A DNA stretch of 44,827 nucleotides, taken from a bacterium (lineage in GTDB: Bacteria > SZUA-79 > Acidulodesulfobacterales > Acidulodesulfobacteraceae). Position 1 is the first letter of the stretch. The number at the start of each line of letters is the position of its first letter. The position numbers were made by a program, and so were the translations under genes. The notes below the pieces were generated by a model that saw nothing but the letters and a program-made list of their open reading frames with translations, searched no databases and had not been told where the DNA came from. Positions 1 to 7,584 of this stretch are shown in pieces. The stretch lies in the NCBI GenBank assembly GCA_021798875.1, contig JAJZBN010000014.1, positions 1-44,827 of the forward strand, given 5' to 3'.

Positions 1-1
1 T

Positions 2-946
2 ACCCATAATTTAAAAAATATAAGAAGGGGAGACGGCTACGGCGGAGTTTATGCTTTCAGCGCTTATTCAGGAAAACTTTTATGGGTTCGTTTTACTGCC
101 GGGGAGGTTATGCCGACGGCTCTATATATTAATAATATGTTAATATTTGCAAACGGTTCAGGCCATATTTATGCTTTAAATGCTAAATCTGGTAAAATTA
201 TATGGAAAAAATATGCAGGAATATCATCTTTTTCTTCAATGAGTTCAACTAATTATTATATTATGCCAGATAAAAAGGTCATCGGGATTATCGGATTTAC
301 TTTAGTAAAACAGCCTTTCGGCAAGCTTGTAGCATTTAATATTAAAAATGGCAAAACCGTATGGCAAGCAGTGCTTCCGAAGGAATATAAACCGTTTAAT
401 ACAGGGATGGGGGATGTCAGTCCTGCCGTTGACCAGAAACACGATCTCGTAATTCAGGATACAATAGTTAATTTTAATAGAAAAACAAGAATGCTTAACA
501 GCGCTATTGTGGCTATAAAAGCTTCTACCGGCAAGGTTAAATGGGTAGATCTTTTAGGAAAAGGGTATGTTCCTCCTGCATTTAAAGGCGGTGTTCCTGT
601 TATTCACGACGGAAGAATATATGTAGGTTCGCCGGTGACAAGCAAGATCTATGCGATAAATGAATTTACAGGAAAAGTGCTATGGAGTTCAAAAATTCCA
701 ACTGTCTCAGTGCCTCCAAAAACAGCCGGAGGAGGAAGAGGAAATCCTGTTATATATGGGAATAAACTAATTCTTGCAGCAGGAGCATATATTTTCACAT
801 ATAATGCAAATACGGGCAAACTGCTAAAGAGATATTATACTGGAGGAAGATTTGGTCTTGTAAATCCTGTTATAGTCGGTAAAACAGTTTTTGTGAGTAA
901 TAGTTACAATTACACTTTTGCAATACCTTTAAAAAAATTATTATAA
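2..946 (+). CDS. PQQ-type beta-propeller repeat protein, 5'-truncated by window edge
   Basis: The reading frame is open from base 2, so the gene begins outside the window and the ATG at 110 is internal. Upstream of it the frame already encodes a propeller blade motif (GGVYAFSAYSGKLLW). At least four more repeats of the type 'IYALNAKSGKIIWKK' / 'IYAINEFTGKVLWSS' follow, spaced at about 40-70 residues, with the aromatic-Ala-x-Asn/Asp-x-x-Thr/Ser-Gly-Lys-hydrophobic-x-Trp signature of PQQ/BamB-like eight-bladed propellers. No Cys or CxxCH haem motif is present in the visible part. Such proteins are usually exported PQQ dehydrogenases or BamB-like scaffolds. The missing N-terminus prevents a decision, and a catalytic role is not supported. 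A hairpin terminator follows about 60 bases downstream. Confidence 0.75.
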   Translation, partial: THNLKNIRRGDGYGGVYAFSAYSGKLLWVRFTAGEVMPTALYINNMLIFANGSGHIYALNAKSGKIIWKKYAGISSFSSMSSTNYYIMPDKKVIGIIGFTLVKQPFGKLVAFNIKNGKTVWQAVLPKEYKPFNTGMGDVSPAVDQKHDLVIQDTIVNFNRKTRMLNSAIVAIKASTGKVKWVDLLGKGYVPPAFKGGVPVIHDGRIYVGSPVTSKIYAINEFTGKVLWSSKIPTVSVPPKTAGGGRGNPVIYGNKLILAAGAYIFTYNANTGKLLKRYYTGGRFGLVNPVIVGKTVFVSNSYNYTFAIPLKKLL

Positions 947-1003
947 TTACATAAAAGAAACAGATAATATCAATAAATATTTCAGAGTTTTATATTCTAT
1001 TAT

Positions 1004-1037
1004 TCCCGACTGCGTTTGACGTAGTCGGGAGTTTTTT
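1004..1037 (+). terminator. Hairpin terminator, copy 1 of a repeated element
   Basis: A 12-bp stem (1004-1015 with 1019-1030, one G-U pair, loop TTG) is followed by six T residues. It ends the propeller gene. The core matches the hairpins at 1460 and 2151, and the identity with the second copy continues about 24 bases past the T run. Confidence 0.8.
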
Positions 1038-1172
1038 GTCTTATAATTTTCTATTATGTTAACGTTATAAATTCAAATAAAATAAAATAATTTAAATATT
1101 GTATGCATTTTATACATTTTTTATGATATAATAAAAAAAATTATAGTTACGAATATATGCGGGTGAAATAAA

Positions 1173-1421
1173 GTGGAAATTATTGATACATTAGCTTATG
1201 CAAAACGACTAATACAAAGCGGAGTCCCGGAATCTCAGGCTGAAATTCAAGCCGAGACTTTGTCTAAAGCTTTGTCCGAGGTTTTATCTAATAATGTAGC
1301 TTCCAAGCTTGATATAAAAGAACTGGAAACCAAAATGATTAAATGGTTTGCAGGTATTATCATAGCTCAAACAATAACCATAGTCGGCATAGTTATTGCT
1401 TTATTAAAACTTTTACATTAA
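1173..1421 (+). CDS. Small coiled-coil protein with C-terminal membrane anchor (DUF1640-like)
   Basis: An 82-residue protein starting at GTG. Residues 1-50 are helical and charged (LAYAKRLIQSGVPESQAEIQ, then heptad-like leucines around 'SKLDIKELETKMIKW'), and residues 54-80 form one hydrophobic helix (AGIIIAQTITIVGIVIALLK). This head-coil-anchor plan matches the small bacterial DUF1640/CCDC90-like proteins, whose function is unknown. No Shine-Dalgarno better than GGTG lies before the GTG. The gene stands alone between two near-identical hairpin elements. Proteins of similar plan occur at 11802 and, in reversed order, at 44496. The family assignment rests on architecture only. Confidence 0.6.
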   Translation: MEIIDTLAYAKRLIQSGVPESQAEIQAETLSKALSEVLSNNVASKLDIKELETKMIKWFAGIIIAQTITIVGIVIALLKLLH

Positions 1422-1429
1422 ATATTTTA

Positions 1430-1518
1430 AATAAAGGTGTCAGATTTATTTATTCTCATACTCCCGACTGCGTTTGACGTAGTCGGGAGTTTTTTTGTCT
1501 TATAATTTTCCATTATGT
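1430..1518 (+). repeat. Repeated intergenic element (fullest copy)
   Basis: This stretch joins an AAATAAAGGTGTCAGATTT-type leader to the CCCGACT hairpin and a TGTCTTATAATTTTC tail. The leader plus hairpin recurs at about 2122-2187 and the hairpin plus tail recurs at about 1003-1058. The three copies flank the 82-aa gene and the DUF4258/DUF2283 pair, so each small module is bracketed by the same element. Confidence 0.75.
1460..1496 (+). terminator. Hairpin terminator, copy 2
   Basis: A 14-bp stem (1460-1473 with 1477-1490, one G-U pair, loop TTG) is followed by a run of seven T residues. It terminates the 82-aa gene. The hairpin lies within the repeated element annotated at 1430-1518. Confidence 0.85.
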
Positions 1519-1612
1519 AAGCTGACGATATGTGAACTTTTATATGTAAAACTTGATTATTTTGCGTAAATAAGGTATATATAAATTAGATTAATCATTA
1601 AATTAATAATTT

Positions 1613-1897
1613 ATGTTTTTGAAAGACTATGACTATGAGTTTACGGTGCATGCTATCGATGTTATCAGGGAGCGTAAAATTTTGGAAAGTTGGATTTATG
1701 ACGCTTTAAATAAACCCGATTGGAATACCGTTAAAGAATACGGAAACTTGCACTATTTTAAAAATATTGACGAAAATGATGGAAGAGTATTGCATTTAGT
1801 AGTTAATAATAACGTATATCCAAAAAGGATAGTGACCGTTTATTTTGATAGAAAATATAAGACGATTAAACCGGTTAAAAGTGAGGGACAAATATGA
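1613..1897 (+). CDS. DUF4258 domain protein, possible toxin of a small TA-like pair
   Basis: A 94-residue protein resembling DUF4258: an early 'FTVHAIDVIRERKI' helix (His-x5-Arg type), a central aromatic strand (GNLHYFKNI) and a C-terminal strand 'RIVTVYFDRKYK'. DUF4258 proteins share the small RelE/BrnT-like beta-sheet look and often sit beside small partner genes, but no biochemical role is established for this one. The stop codon overlaps the start of the DUF2283 gene by 4 bp (ATGA), implying translational coupling. No strong ribosome-binding site precedes the ATG. The pair is bracketed by repeated hairpin elements. The domain name is fairly secure and the toxin role is inference. Confidence 0.7.
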   Translation: MFLKDYDYEFTVHAIDVIRERKILESWIYDALNKPDWNTVKEYGNLHYFKNIDENDGRVLHLVVNNNVYPKRIVTVYFDRKYKTIKPVKSEGQI

Positions 1898-2094
1898 AAT
1901 TAATTGTAGATAAAGAAAGCGACGCTCTTTATTTTAGATTAGATGAATCGTCTATAATAGAATCGGAAGAGGTTGAGCCAGGTATTATATTGGATTTTAA
2001 TTCCGACGGTAAAGTAGTGGGCGTAGAGATGCTTAGTTTAAGTGCAAGAATAAAGCCTGAACAGTTAAAAGTATTGCAGTATGAAACCGCATAA
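1894..2094 (+). CDS. DUF2283 domain protein, partner of the preceding DUF4258 gene
   Basis: A 66-residue protein with the typical DUF2283 pattern: 'VDKESDALYFRLDE' at the start (two strands with Asp-Ala-Leu-Tyr), then 'VEPGIILDFNSDGKVVGVEML', ending in a short helix. It overlaps the upstream gene by 4 bp and has no separate promoter, so both are made from one message. DUF4258-DUF2283 pairs recur in bacterial genomes and have been treated as putative toxin-antitoxin modules. Which partner would be the antitoxin is not shown here. A hairpin terminator follows within 60 bases. Confidence 0.75.
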   Translation: MKLIVDKESDALYFRLDESSIIESEEVEPGIILDFNSDGKVVGVEMLSLSARIKPEQLKVLQYETA

Positions 2095-2150
2095 AAAATA
2101 AAAAATAAAGGTGTCTAAAAAATAAAGGTGTCAGATTTATTTGTTCTCTT

Positions 2151-2187
2151 ACTCCCGACTGTGTTTAACGTAGTCGGGAGTTTTTTT
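2151..2187 (+). terminator. Hairpin terminator, copy 3
   Basis: A 14-bp stem (2151-2164 with 2168-2181, one G-U pair, loop TTA) is followed by seven T residues. It is preceded by two GGTGTC words (2110 and 2128). The copy has base changes in the loop side and lacks the TGTCTTATAATTTTC tail of the first two copies. Confidence 0.8.
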
Positions 2188-2441
2188 AATGTCCCACAAT
2201 TTTATATTATTTATTAAAATTAAACTTGACTAAAATTTTGTATTTATATTTATTTCAATTTCAATTTTATAATTTTAAATATGGAAATTTTATTTTCATA
2301 TTTTACATAACTTAATGATATAATTAACTCAGTATCGTTACCGAATGCAAAACAGTAAATTAAATTTAAGCTAATAAATTAAAAACGCATGATTTAAACG
2401 GCTCGTATTGCGTATTGCCTATTGCGTATTAAATAAGCGTT
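2188..2441. other. AT-rich intergenic stretch before the MntA/HepT pair
   Basis: Together with the terminator element this forms a gap of about 350 bases without a gene. It is extremely AT-rich, with long A/T runs. Just before the mntA start it holds a short direct repeat (TATTGCGTATTGCCTATTGCGTATT-like, about 2407-2430), built from three TATTGC words. No convincing promoter hexamer pair or ribosome-binding site was found. The repeat could be an operator for the toxin-antitoxin pair, but nothing else supports this. Confidence 0.4.
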
Positions 2442-2834
2442 ATGGCTGAAACAATCGAAATATATAATAATAATATATCGGGATTAAGAGATTTATTAAG
2501 TAAAGACGATAATGTATTGCTTGCTTTTATATTCGGCTCATTAGCGGTTAACAGACAAAGAAATGATAGCGATATAGATGTTGCAATTCTTTATAAGGAT
2601 CCTCCGTCTGGATTTAAAATTCTGTATGAAATCGATAAATTATCTAAATCTGCCGGAGCAGACGTGCATTTGGCCGTTCTTAACAATGCTTCTCCGCTTT
2701 TAAAACATCAGGTTATGAAGAATAAGATAAATCTTGTCGTAAAAGACGAGAAACTTTTCGGAAAATTCAGGGAGAATATAATGTCGCAATACGAGGAATA
2801 TAAGTATGTTTCAGGACTTGGAAAATATGAATAA
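2442..2834 (+). CDS. mntA: MNT-type nucleotidyltransferase, antitoxin of a HEPN/MNT pair
   Basis: A 130-residue minimal nucleotidyltransferase. The active-site signature GSX10DXD is complete: Gly32-Ser33, ten residues, then Asp44-Ile-Asp46, in 'FIFGSLAVNRQRNDSDIDVA'. In the characterised MntA/HepT systems MntA transfers AMP groups to a tyrosine next to the HEPN active site and so silences the toxin. The partner HEPN gene follows after 21 bases and carries the target tyrosine. The C-terminal 30 residues are charged and helical. No clear ribosome-binding site lies before the ATG, but the TATTGC repeats upstream may be regulatory. All catalytic residues are present, so the system is probably functional. 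Confidence 0.85.
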   Translation: MAETIEIYNNNISGLRDLLSKDDNVLLAFIFGSLAVNRQRNDSDIDVAILYKDPPSGFKILYEIDKLSKSAGADVHLAVLNNASPLLKHQVMKNKINLVVKDEKLFGKFRENIMSQYEEYKYVSGLGKYE

Positions 2835-2855
2835 AATTAAATTATCGTATGAATT

Positions 2856-3272
2856 ATGATAGATAAAGTTTTGATAGAAAAGAAATTGCGAAAAATAAAA
2901 GAATTTTTGAAAGAAATTAAACCCCTCGAAATTAATTCGCTGAATGAATTCAAAAATAACGTTATGGCAAAAAGATTTATCGAAAGAAATATTGAACTGT
3001 GCATTGAGCAAATGATTGACGTTTGCAAACATATAGTTGCAGGATTAGATCTTAAAGAGCCAGGGAGTTACGGAGAATGTTTTGAAATCATTTCCGCTAA
3101 CGGAATAATATCGGAAAATAGTTGTAAAATTTATGAATCTATGGCTAAATTTAGAAATTTAATTATACACTCATATGACGATATAGACGATTCTATTGTT
3201 TACGGTATTTTTAAAAATCATTTGTCAGATTTTACCGATTTTATAAATGAAATAAGAAAATATTTAAAATAA
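2856..3272 (+). CDS. hepT: HEPN-domain RNase toxin, HepT-like (DUF86)
   Basis: A 138-residue all-helical protein with the RX4HXY ribonuclease motif intact: Arg100, His105 and Tyr107 in 'KFRNLIIHSYDD'. HepT proteins dimerise and cleave RNA at this motif. Tyr107 is the residue modified by MntA in characterised pairs. An earlier segment (ERNIELCIEQMIDVCKHIVA, about residues 43-62) is the usual HepT N-terminal helix pair. The gene lies 21 bases downstream of mntA in the standard antitoxin-toxin order. The assignment is firm. The cellular target is not known. Confidence 0.85.
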   Translation: MIDKVLIEKKLRKIKEFLKEIKPLEINSLNEFKNNVMAKRFIERNIELCIEQMIDVCKHIVAGLDLKEPGSYGECFEIISANGIISENSCKIYESMAKFRNLIIHSYDDIDDSIVYGIFKNHLSDFTDFINEIRKYLK

Positions 3273-3423
3273 AGACGTAAAATAAAAAAAAGAAAAAGCT
3301 AAAATATAGAACCTAATAAATAATGATAGTGAGAATTTTTATACTTATTTATTAAATTTATGGTAAAATATAATTGATTTAATCTTTTAATTTATTTTTA
3401 TTTTTTTTATAGTATAAAGCAAT

Positions 3424-4233
3424 ATGGCTAATACATTTAAAATATACGAAGACCTTCAGGATGCGTTCAGCGAACAGCAGGCTAGAATTCTTACCAAAGT
3501 TATATCGCAAACCATTATTGATGAGTCAAACATAGTAACCAAGGTTGAATTTAACAGGCTTGAAGGAATAGTCGAAGAACTTGCGGAAGCTCAGAAAAGA
3601 ACCGAAGCAAGAGTCGAAGAACTTGCGGAAGCACAGAAAAAAACGGAACAGCGTCTCGACAGTTTGACCCAAAGAGTCGAAGAACTTGCGGAAGCACAGA
3701 AAAAAACGGAACAGCGTCTCGACAGTTTGACCCAAAGAGTCGAAGAACTTGCGGAAGCCCAGAAAAAAACCGAAGAAACCGTCAGGCAGCTTGTCGTTGA
3801 TATGGCAGACGTCAAAAAACAGCTTGGCGGTCTTTCAATGGCGGTAGGTTACGGCATAGAAGACAAATATATTCCTTTCATGAAAAAGTTTGCTTTAAAT
3901 CAATATAATGCCGTTATTAGCAAAGTTGAAAGAAAAAATGTTAAATATGCAAACGGCTCTTACGACGAAGTAAACCTGTATCTCGAAGGGAAAATAAACG
4001 GTAAAAAAACCTATATTATAGGCGAATCTAAAGCCCAGCCCGGCAAAAAAGACATCGACAAATTCGACCTTATGCTTAAAAGATTAAAAAAGCATTTAGA
4101 TGCCGAAGTCAAAGGTTTTATGATAGGATATGTTTATGCTCCCGAAGTGGAAGACTACTTTGCCGAAAAATACCCTCATATTGATTTCTTCAAGACGTAT
4201 CAGATAGAAGAAATTGCAGGGAGTTCTAAATAG
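3424..4233 (+). CDS. Coiled-coil protein with internal 21-residue repeats and PD-(D/E)XK-like C-terminal domain
   Basis: A 269-residue protein. Residues about 1-50 are a helical head. Residues about 54-135 are a long coiled coil built from the unit [21 protein letters not shown], which is three heptads. Residues about 145-269 form an alpha/beta domain with a nuclease-like pattern: '[19 protein letters not shown]' followed by 'IIGESKAQ', i.e. an acidic strand then Glu-Ser-Lys, as in PD-(D/E)XK folds. Related DUF3782-type proteins are common in hot-spring and low-GC bacteria, and their function is unknown. It sits alone, downstream of the HEPN/MNT pair, with no good ribosome-binding site. The nuclease activity is inference from the motif. 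Confidence 0.65.
   Translation: MANTFKIYEDLQDAFSEQQARILTKVISQTIIDESNIVTKVEFNRLEGIVEELAEAQKRTEARVEELAEAQKKTEQRLDSLTQRVEELAEAQKKTEQRLDSLTQRVEELAEAQKKTEETVRQLVVDMADVKKQLGGLSMAVGYGIEDKYIPFMKKFALNQYNAVISKVERKNVKYANGSYDEVNLYLEGKINGKKTYIIGESKAQPGKKDIDKFDLMLKRLKKHLDAEVKGFMIGYVYAPEVEDYFAEKYPHIDFFKTYQIEEIAGSSK
3611..3770 (+). repeat. In-frame 63-bp tandem repeat encoding coiled-coil heptads
   Basis: Units start at 3611, 3674 and 3737 (exact 63-bp period). The first two units are essentially identical and the third diverges after about 30 bases. A shorter related partial unit precedes them at about 3570. Because the unit is a multiple of three, copy-number change would lengthen or shorten the coiled coil by 21 residues without breaking the frame. 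Confidence 0.9.
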
Positions 4234-4530
4234 CATTTTTTGTAATTTATTCTCAATTTATTCTCTATTTATTCACTTCGTCGGATATAAAATTTATCTT
4301 TTTCATAAAAGATAAAAGCGCCCGCGTTCACATTTATAATCCTATGAAAAAATCCGTTTTATTTTTATTATTTTAGGTATATAATAAAAGATAAAATTTT
4401 CATAGCACAGCACAGCATAACATAACACGGTATAACGCAGATAATAATTCTAAAAATAATAAGCGGTAAAAATATTGACGAGATCGAGATATATAACAAA
4501 GATAAAGCCGTAAAAAATTAATGCAACACG
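4234..4530. other. Intergenic stretch before queH
   Basis: About 300 bases without a credible gene. The segment near 4400-4440 is a low-complexity run of CAGCA/CATAA words. No terminator hairpin with a T run and no convincing promoter pair were seen. Confidence 0.4.
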
Positions 4531-5202
4531 ATGAAAACCGAAACCGAAATAGGAACCAAAACTAAAACCGACAACGACAAAAAACTTTTGCTTCATATAT
4601 GCTGTTCTCCGTGTTTAATGTATCCATATTCCACTATCGCCTCAAGTAATCCAGATACCCTAAATAGCCGGAAAAATTCGGATAAACAATCATTAGACTT
4701 AAACATTAAATTCGACAAGATTATAGGTTATTTTTATAATCCCAATATTCATCCATATTCGGAATATCTCAGGAGGGAGGAGTCTTTAAGAAAATTTGCC
4801 GATATTGTAGATTTTAAGGTGATTTACGAAAAAGATTACGGTATCGAGGAATTTATAAGAAACGTGGTTTTTAGGGAAGAAAACCGCTGTTATTACTGTA
4901 TTGGCAGCAGGCTTGAAAAAACAGCCGCTCTTGCAAAGTCCTCTAAATTCACACATTTTTCGACTACGCTTTTATATAGTAAGCACCAGGACCACGACTA
5001 TATTAAAGAAACAGGTTTTAATCTGCAAAAGAAATATGGAGTTAATTTTTATTACGAAGATTTCAGGCAGGGCTATAAAGAAGGAATAGAACTTTCGCAA
5101 AGATACGGCTTATACCGCCAAAATTATTGCGGATGTATTTATAGCGAGAAGGAAAGATTTTTTTCAAAATTTTCATCTTCAAAATCTCTTAAATTTTCTT
5201 AA
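4531..5202 (+). CDS. queH: Epoxyqueuosine reductase QueH
   Basis: QueH reduces epoxyqueuosine to queuosine in tRNA, the last step of queuosine synthesis, and replaces the unrelated QueG. Diagnostic pieces are present in order: 'LLLHICCSPC' (Cys24, Cys25, Cys28), 'GYFYNPNIHPYSEYLRR', 'CYYC' (Cys120 and Cys123), 'FSTTLLYSKHQDHDYIK', 'YEDFRQGYKEGIELSQRYG' and 'YRQNYCGCIYSEKER'. These cysteines hold the iron-sulfur cluster and metal site of the family. Between the first motif and the NPNIHP strand there is an extra polar segment of about 20-25 residues (around residues 33-58) not usual in QueH. The ATG at 4531 starts a polar 18-residue leader, and no strong ribosome-binding site is visible. The family call is secure. 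Confidence 0.92.
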   Translation: MKTETEIGTKTKTDNDKKLLLHICCSPCLMYPYSTIASSNPDTLNSRKNSDKQSLDLNIKFDKIIGYFYNPNIHPYSEYLRREESLRKFADIVDFKVIYEKDYGIEEFIRNVVFREENRCYYCIGSRLEKTAALAKSSKFTHFSTTLLYSKHQDHDYIKETGFNLQKKYGVNFYYEDFRQGYKEGIELSQRYGLYRQNYCGCIYSEKERFFSKFSSSKSLKFS

Positions 5203-5234
5203 CGATTATTAATAATTTCAGGGAATAAAAAAGG

Positions 5235-6002
5235 ATGAATAACAAAGTTAAATTAAATACAGATATTGAATCGGAAATAATAAAAAGAGTCATAGAATAT
5301 GTTAAAGTCAATAATCACGAAATTCAGGCTTTATGGTTCGGCGAGGAGAACCATTCGTGCGGTGCAATTTTGTCGGTTACGGAGAATCAAGGTTCGGGAT
5401 GCGTGATTAAGTTCAAAGAAAAAATACTCAATATACCTGCGCCCGGCAATTTTTTGATTTTAAGGGTGTTTTTTCTTTTTGCGCCTATTTTAGGCAGAAT
5501 AAAAAAGATTAATAACGATAAATCGGTGCTTGTCGATGAATTGAGTTTCGTGACGATGAAAAACAATAAAAGACGCTACCCCAGATTTTTATTGCGAAAT
5601 CAAATCGAATCGCAAATGATGATAGGCAATCACGTTCATACGGTTAATATAAACGATATATCCAAAGACGGAATAGGTTTTTTGTTTTCTTCCGAAAAGA
5701 GCATGATGGGTTTGATAGGTAAATCAGGTTTTATTCAGCTGAATTACAACAATATTCTTTTAAGAGTTAGCGGAAATATCGTCTGGATAAACAGATTTTC
5801 TCAAAATGAATATATCGGCGGTATGATGTTGTTTCCCAATAATCAAGATAAAGATATAATTACCGATATTATATTTGATAACATACTTACGATAGAGTCG
5901 GAAATTTTTAAATTTATATCTTTTGCAGCTATAGGATGCGGGAAAATGCAAAATGGTTCAGGGGACGTCAATTTTGCCGAAACCGAAAAAAATAATAATT
6001 AA
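5235..6002 (+). CDS. PilZ domain protein, likely c-di-GMP receptor
   Basis: A 255-residue protein. Residues about 115-215 form a PilZ domain with both binding signatures: an RxxxR-type motif (KRRYPRF, about residues 112-118) and DxSxxG (NDISKDGIGF, about residues 138-147). The preceding region (about residues 35-105) resembles a YcgR-N/flagellar-brake-like barrel with a hydrophobic strand 'NFLILRVFFLFAPILG'. PilZ proteins bind cyclic di-GMP and modulate motility, secretion or polysaccharide synthesis through a partner that cannot be named here. The gene lies 32 bases after queH and may share its message. The extreme C-terminus is polar and low-complexity. Confidence 0.8.
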   Translation: MNNKVKLNTDIESEIIKRVIEYVKVNNHEIQALWFGEENHSCGAILSVTENQGSGCVIKFKEKILNIPAPGNFLILRVFFLFAPILGRIKKINNDKSVLVDELSFVTMKNNKRRYPRFLLRNQIESQMMIGNHVHTVNINDISKDGIGFLFSSEKSMMGLIGKSGFIQLNYNNILLRVSGNIVWINRFSQNEYIGGMMLFPNNQDKDIITDIIFDNILTIESEIFKFISFAAIGCGKMQNGSGDVNFAETEKNNN

Positions 6003-6121
6003 ATAGTACCTATAGATACTATTAGATACTATAAATATTAAGATAAATTAATAATAACAAAAGACTAACTAAGAAGAAATAATAAAATCGGAAAATCAGA
6101 AAAAATAGGAGGCACGAATCA

Positions 6122-6823
6122 ATGAAAATTAAGAAAAAAATTACCGTATCGCTTGTTTTGGTTCTTGCAATATTTTTAGTATCTTCGTCGTTAAGCGGCT
6201 GCGCTACTTCGCGGGCGACAGCGGCGAGCGGAACTACGGGTGCGATATTCGGGGCTGGAACGGGGTTTGTCGTAGGAGCGCTTACCGGAGGGCCTATAGG
6301 CGCAATAATCGGAACTGCCGCAGGATTGTCCATAGGTTACGGCGTAGGTTACGTTACGGGAAAATATGTGGTAACCCGTGAAGGAAGGATAAGGGGACTG
6401 TCTATGCTTAATGTTCCGTATCAGCTTGCGAGCAACGAATTTATTTATGACCCGCAAAGCAGTTTAAAAATAAATTTTAACGACGTAAAAGGCGTTCTCA
6501 TATCGAATTTAAAAATCTTTACAGTTCCGAAATCCGTGAAAGCGGACGGCACTATAAGCCTAAACATGGAATACGACGTTCTTGGAACGCATACCAACCT
6601 AAGTAATTCCGATATTCAGGAAACGAGGATACTCGAAGGTTTAAACGGAAAGATTTTCTATACGCATACATCTACGACAAATATAGTAAAGGAAGGTTAC
6701 TATAAAACCGTTTTGTCGGTAAAACTTCCTAAGAAGACGCCGAAAATATACATTTACGAAGCGATTATTAAGGTGAATAACGTTATTACGGCATTGAGTT
6801 CAAAGTTAGTCGAAGTAAAATAA
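6122..6823 (+). CDS. Glycine-zipper outer-membrane-type lipoprotein
   Basis: A 233-residue lipoprotein precursor. A basic start (MKIKKKITVS), a hydrophobic core and the lipobox Leu-Ser-Gly-Cys (Cys27) give a clear signal peptidase II site. The mature N-terminal part (about residues 33-80) is a glycine zipper with repeated GxxxG spacings (GAIFGAGTGFVVGALTG and on), typical of proteins that insert in or associate with the outer membrane. Residues 90-233 are beta-rich with no recognised domain. It has a good ribosome-binding site (AGGAGG at about 6107). The SlyB/YMGG-like N-terminus is the only family clue, and the function is unknown. Confidence 0.75.
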   Translation: MKIKKKITVSLVLVLAIFLVSSSLSGCATSRATAASGTTGAIFGAGTGFVVGALTGGPIGAIIGTAAGLSIGYGVGYVTGKYVVTREGRIRGLSMLNVPYQLASNEFIYDPQSSLKINFNDVKGVLISNLKIFTVPKSVKADGTISLNMEYDVLGTHTNLSNSDIQETRILEGLNGKIFYTHTSTTNIVKEGYYKTVLSVKLPKKTPKIYIYEAIIKVNNVITALSSKLVEVK

Positions 6824-6888
6824 AGTAAATATAAAAACGGTTATTTAATTGTCCAATTTAAAGAGTTTGCTTTATTTTAATTGCTTAA

Positions 6889-7584
6889 TCAGCGCTTTTT
6901 CTTTATAGTATTTTCAGTGCCGTTTATGAGTCTTTTAATGTTAGGGACATGTTTATATATTACTAATGCGGCTATTAACATGGATGCCGCAAATATGTAT
7001 ATGTTCTTTAACGCATAAAATACTATAAACGGCATAAAAAATGCGCTTACTATAGAGGCAAGCGAAACATATTTTGAAGCGTATAAAATTACTGCGAAAA
7101 CTAAAAAGGCAATAAGAACTGCTTTAGGCGAAACGGCCAAAAATACACCGAGAGCCGTAGCGACGCCCTTACCGCCTTTAAATTTTATAAATGCCGAATA
7201 GCAGTGTCCGATGACGGGAGCTATTATTACCAAAGAGTAAAATATTAAACAGCCGTTGCACTGAATTGACCGGTGAAAATTAAAATCGGCGTATTTATAT
7301 TGAGCGTTAATTAAAATCGGCGCAAAAAAAACCGGCAAAAAACCTTTAGCGGCATCGACGGCAAGTGTAATAAGTCCGAACTTTTTGCCCATTACCCTTG
7401 ATACGTTCGTAGCACCGAGGTTTCCGCTACCTTCTTTGGTAAGGTCGGAAATTCCCTTTATCCTTGCGATTATTGCCGACGTAGGAAAACTTCCTGCAAG
7501 ATATGCGGCTAATATATAAAATATATCTATAATTTCTTTCAGAGTATAAGCACCCACAGTTATATTATAAAATATATTATGCAA
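6889..7584 (-). CDS. plsY: Acyl-phosphate:glycerol-3-phosphate acyltransferase PlsY
   Basis: An inner-membrane enzyme that acylates glycerol-3-phosphate with acyl-phosphate, the first step of phospholipid synthesis. Three conserved PlsY blocks are visible: 'AGSFPTSAIIARIKG', 'GSGNLGATNVSRVMGKKFG' with the Gly-Asn-x-Gly-Ala-Thr-Asn core, and 'FIKFKGGKGVATALG'. Five or more membrane helices separate them. The first part of the periplasmic/loop segment around residues 90-105 is longer than usual. The open frame begins at a TTG (7584) overlapping the upstream gene by 8 bp. A GTG at 7557 gives a start nearer the family norm, and neither has a clear ribosome-binding site. Confidence 0.92.
   Translation of the reverse strand: MHNIFYNITVGAYTLKEIIDIFYILAAYLAGSFPTSAIIARIKGISDLTKEGSGNLGATNVSRVMGKKFGLITLAVDAAKGFLPVFFAPILINAQYKYADFNFHRSIQCNGCLIFYSLVIIAPVIGHCYSAFIKFKGGKGVATALGVFLAVSPKAVLIAFLVFAVILYASKYVSLASIVSAFFMPFIVFYALKNIYIFAASMLIAALVIYKHVPNIKRLINGTENTIKKKR

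Noticed and set aside
3611-3770. CRISPR-like regular repeats
   Set aside because: The period is 63 bp with no distinct spacers, the units are in frame and encode heptads.
3526-3815. Two open frames on the minus strand opposite the coiled-coil gene
   Set aside because: They are antisense to the 63-bp tandem repeats and merely mirror the repeat; the plus-strand protein has a sensible coiled-coil pattern.
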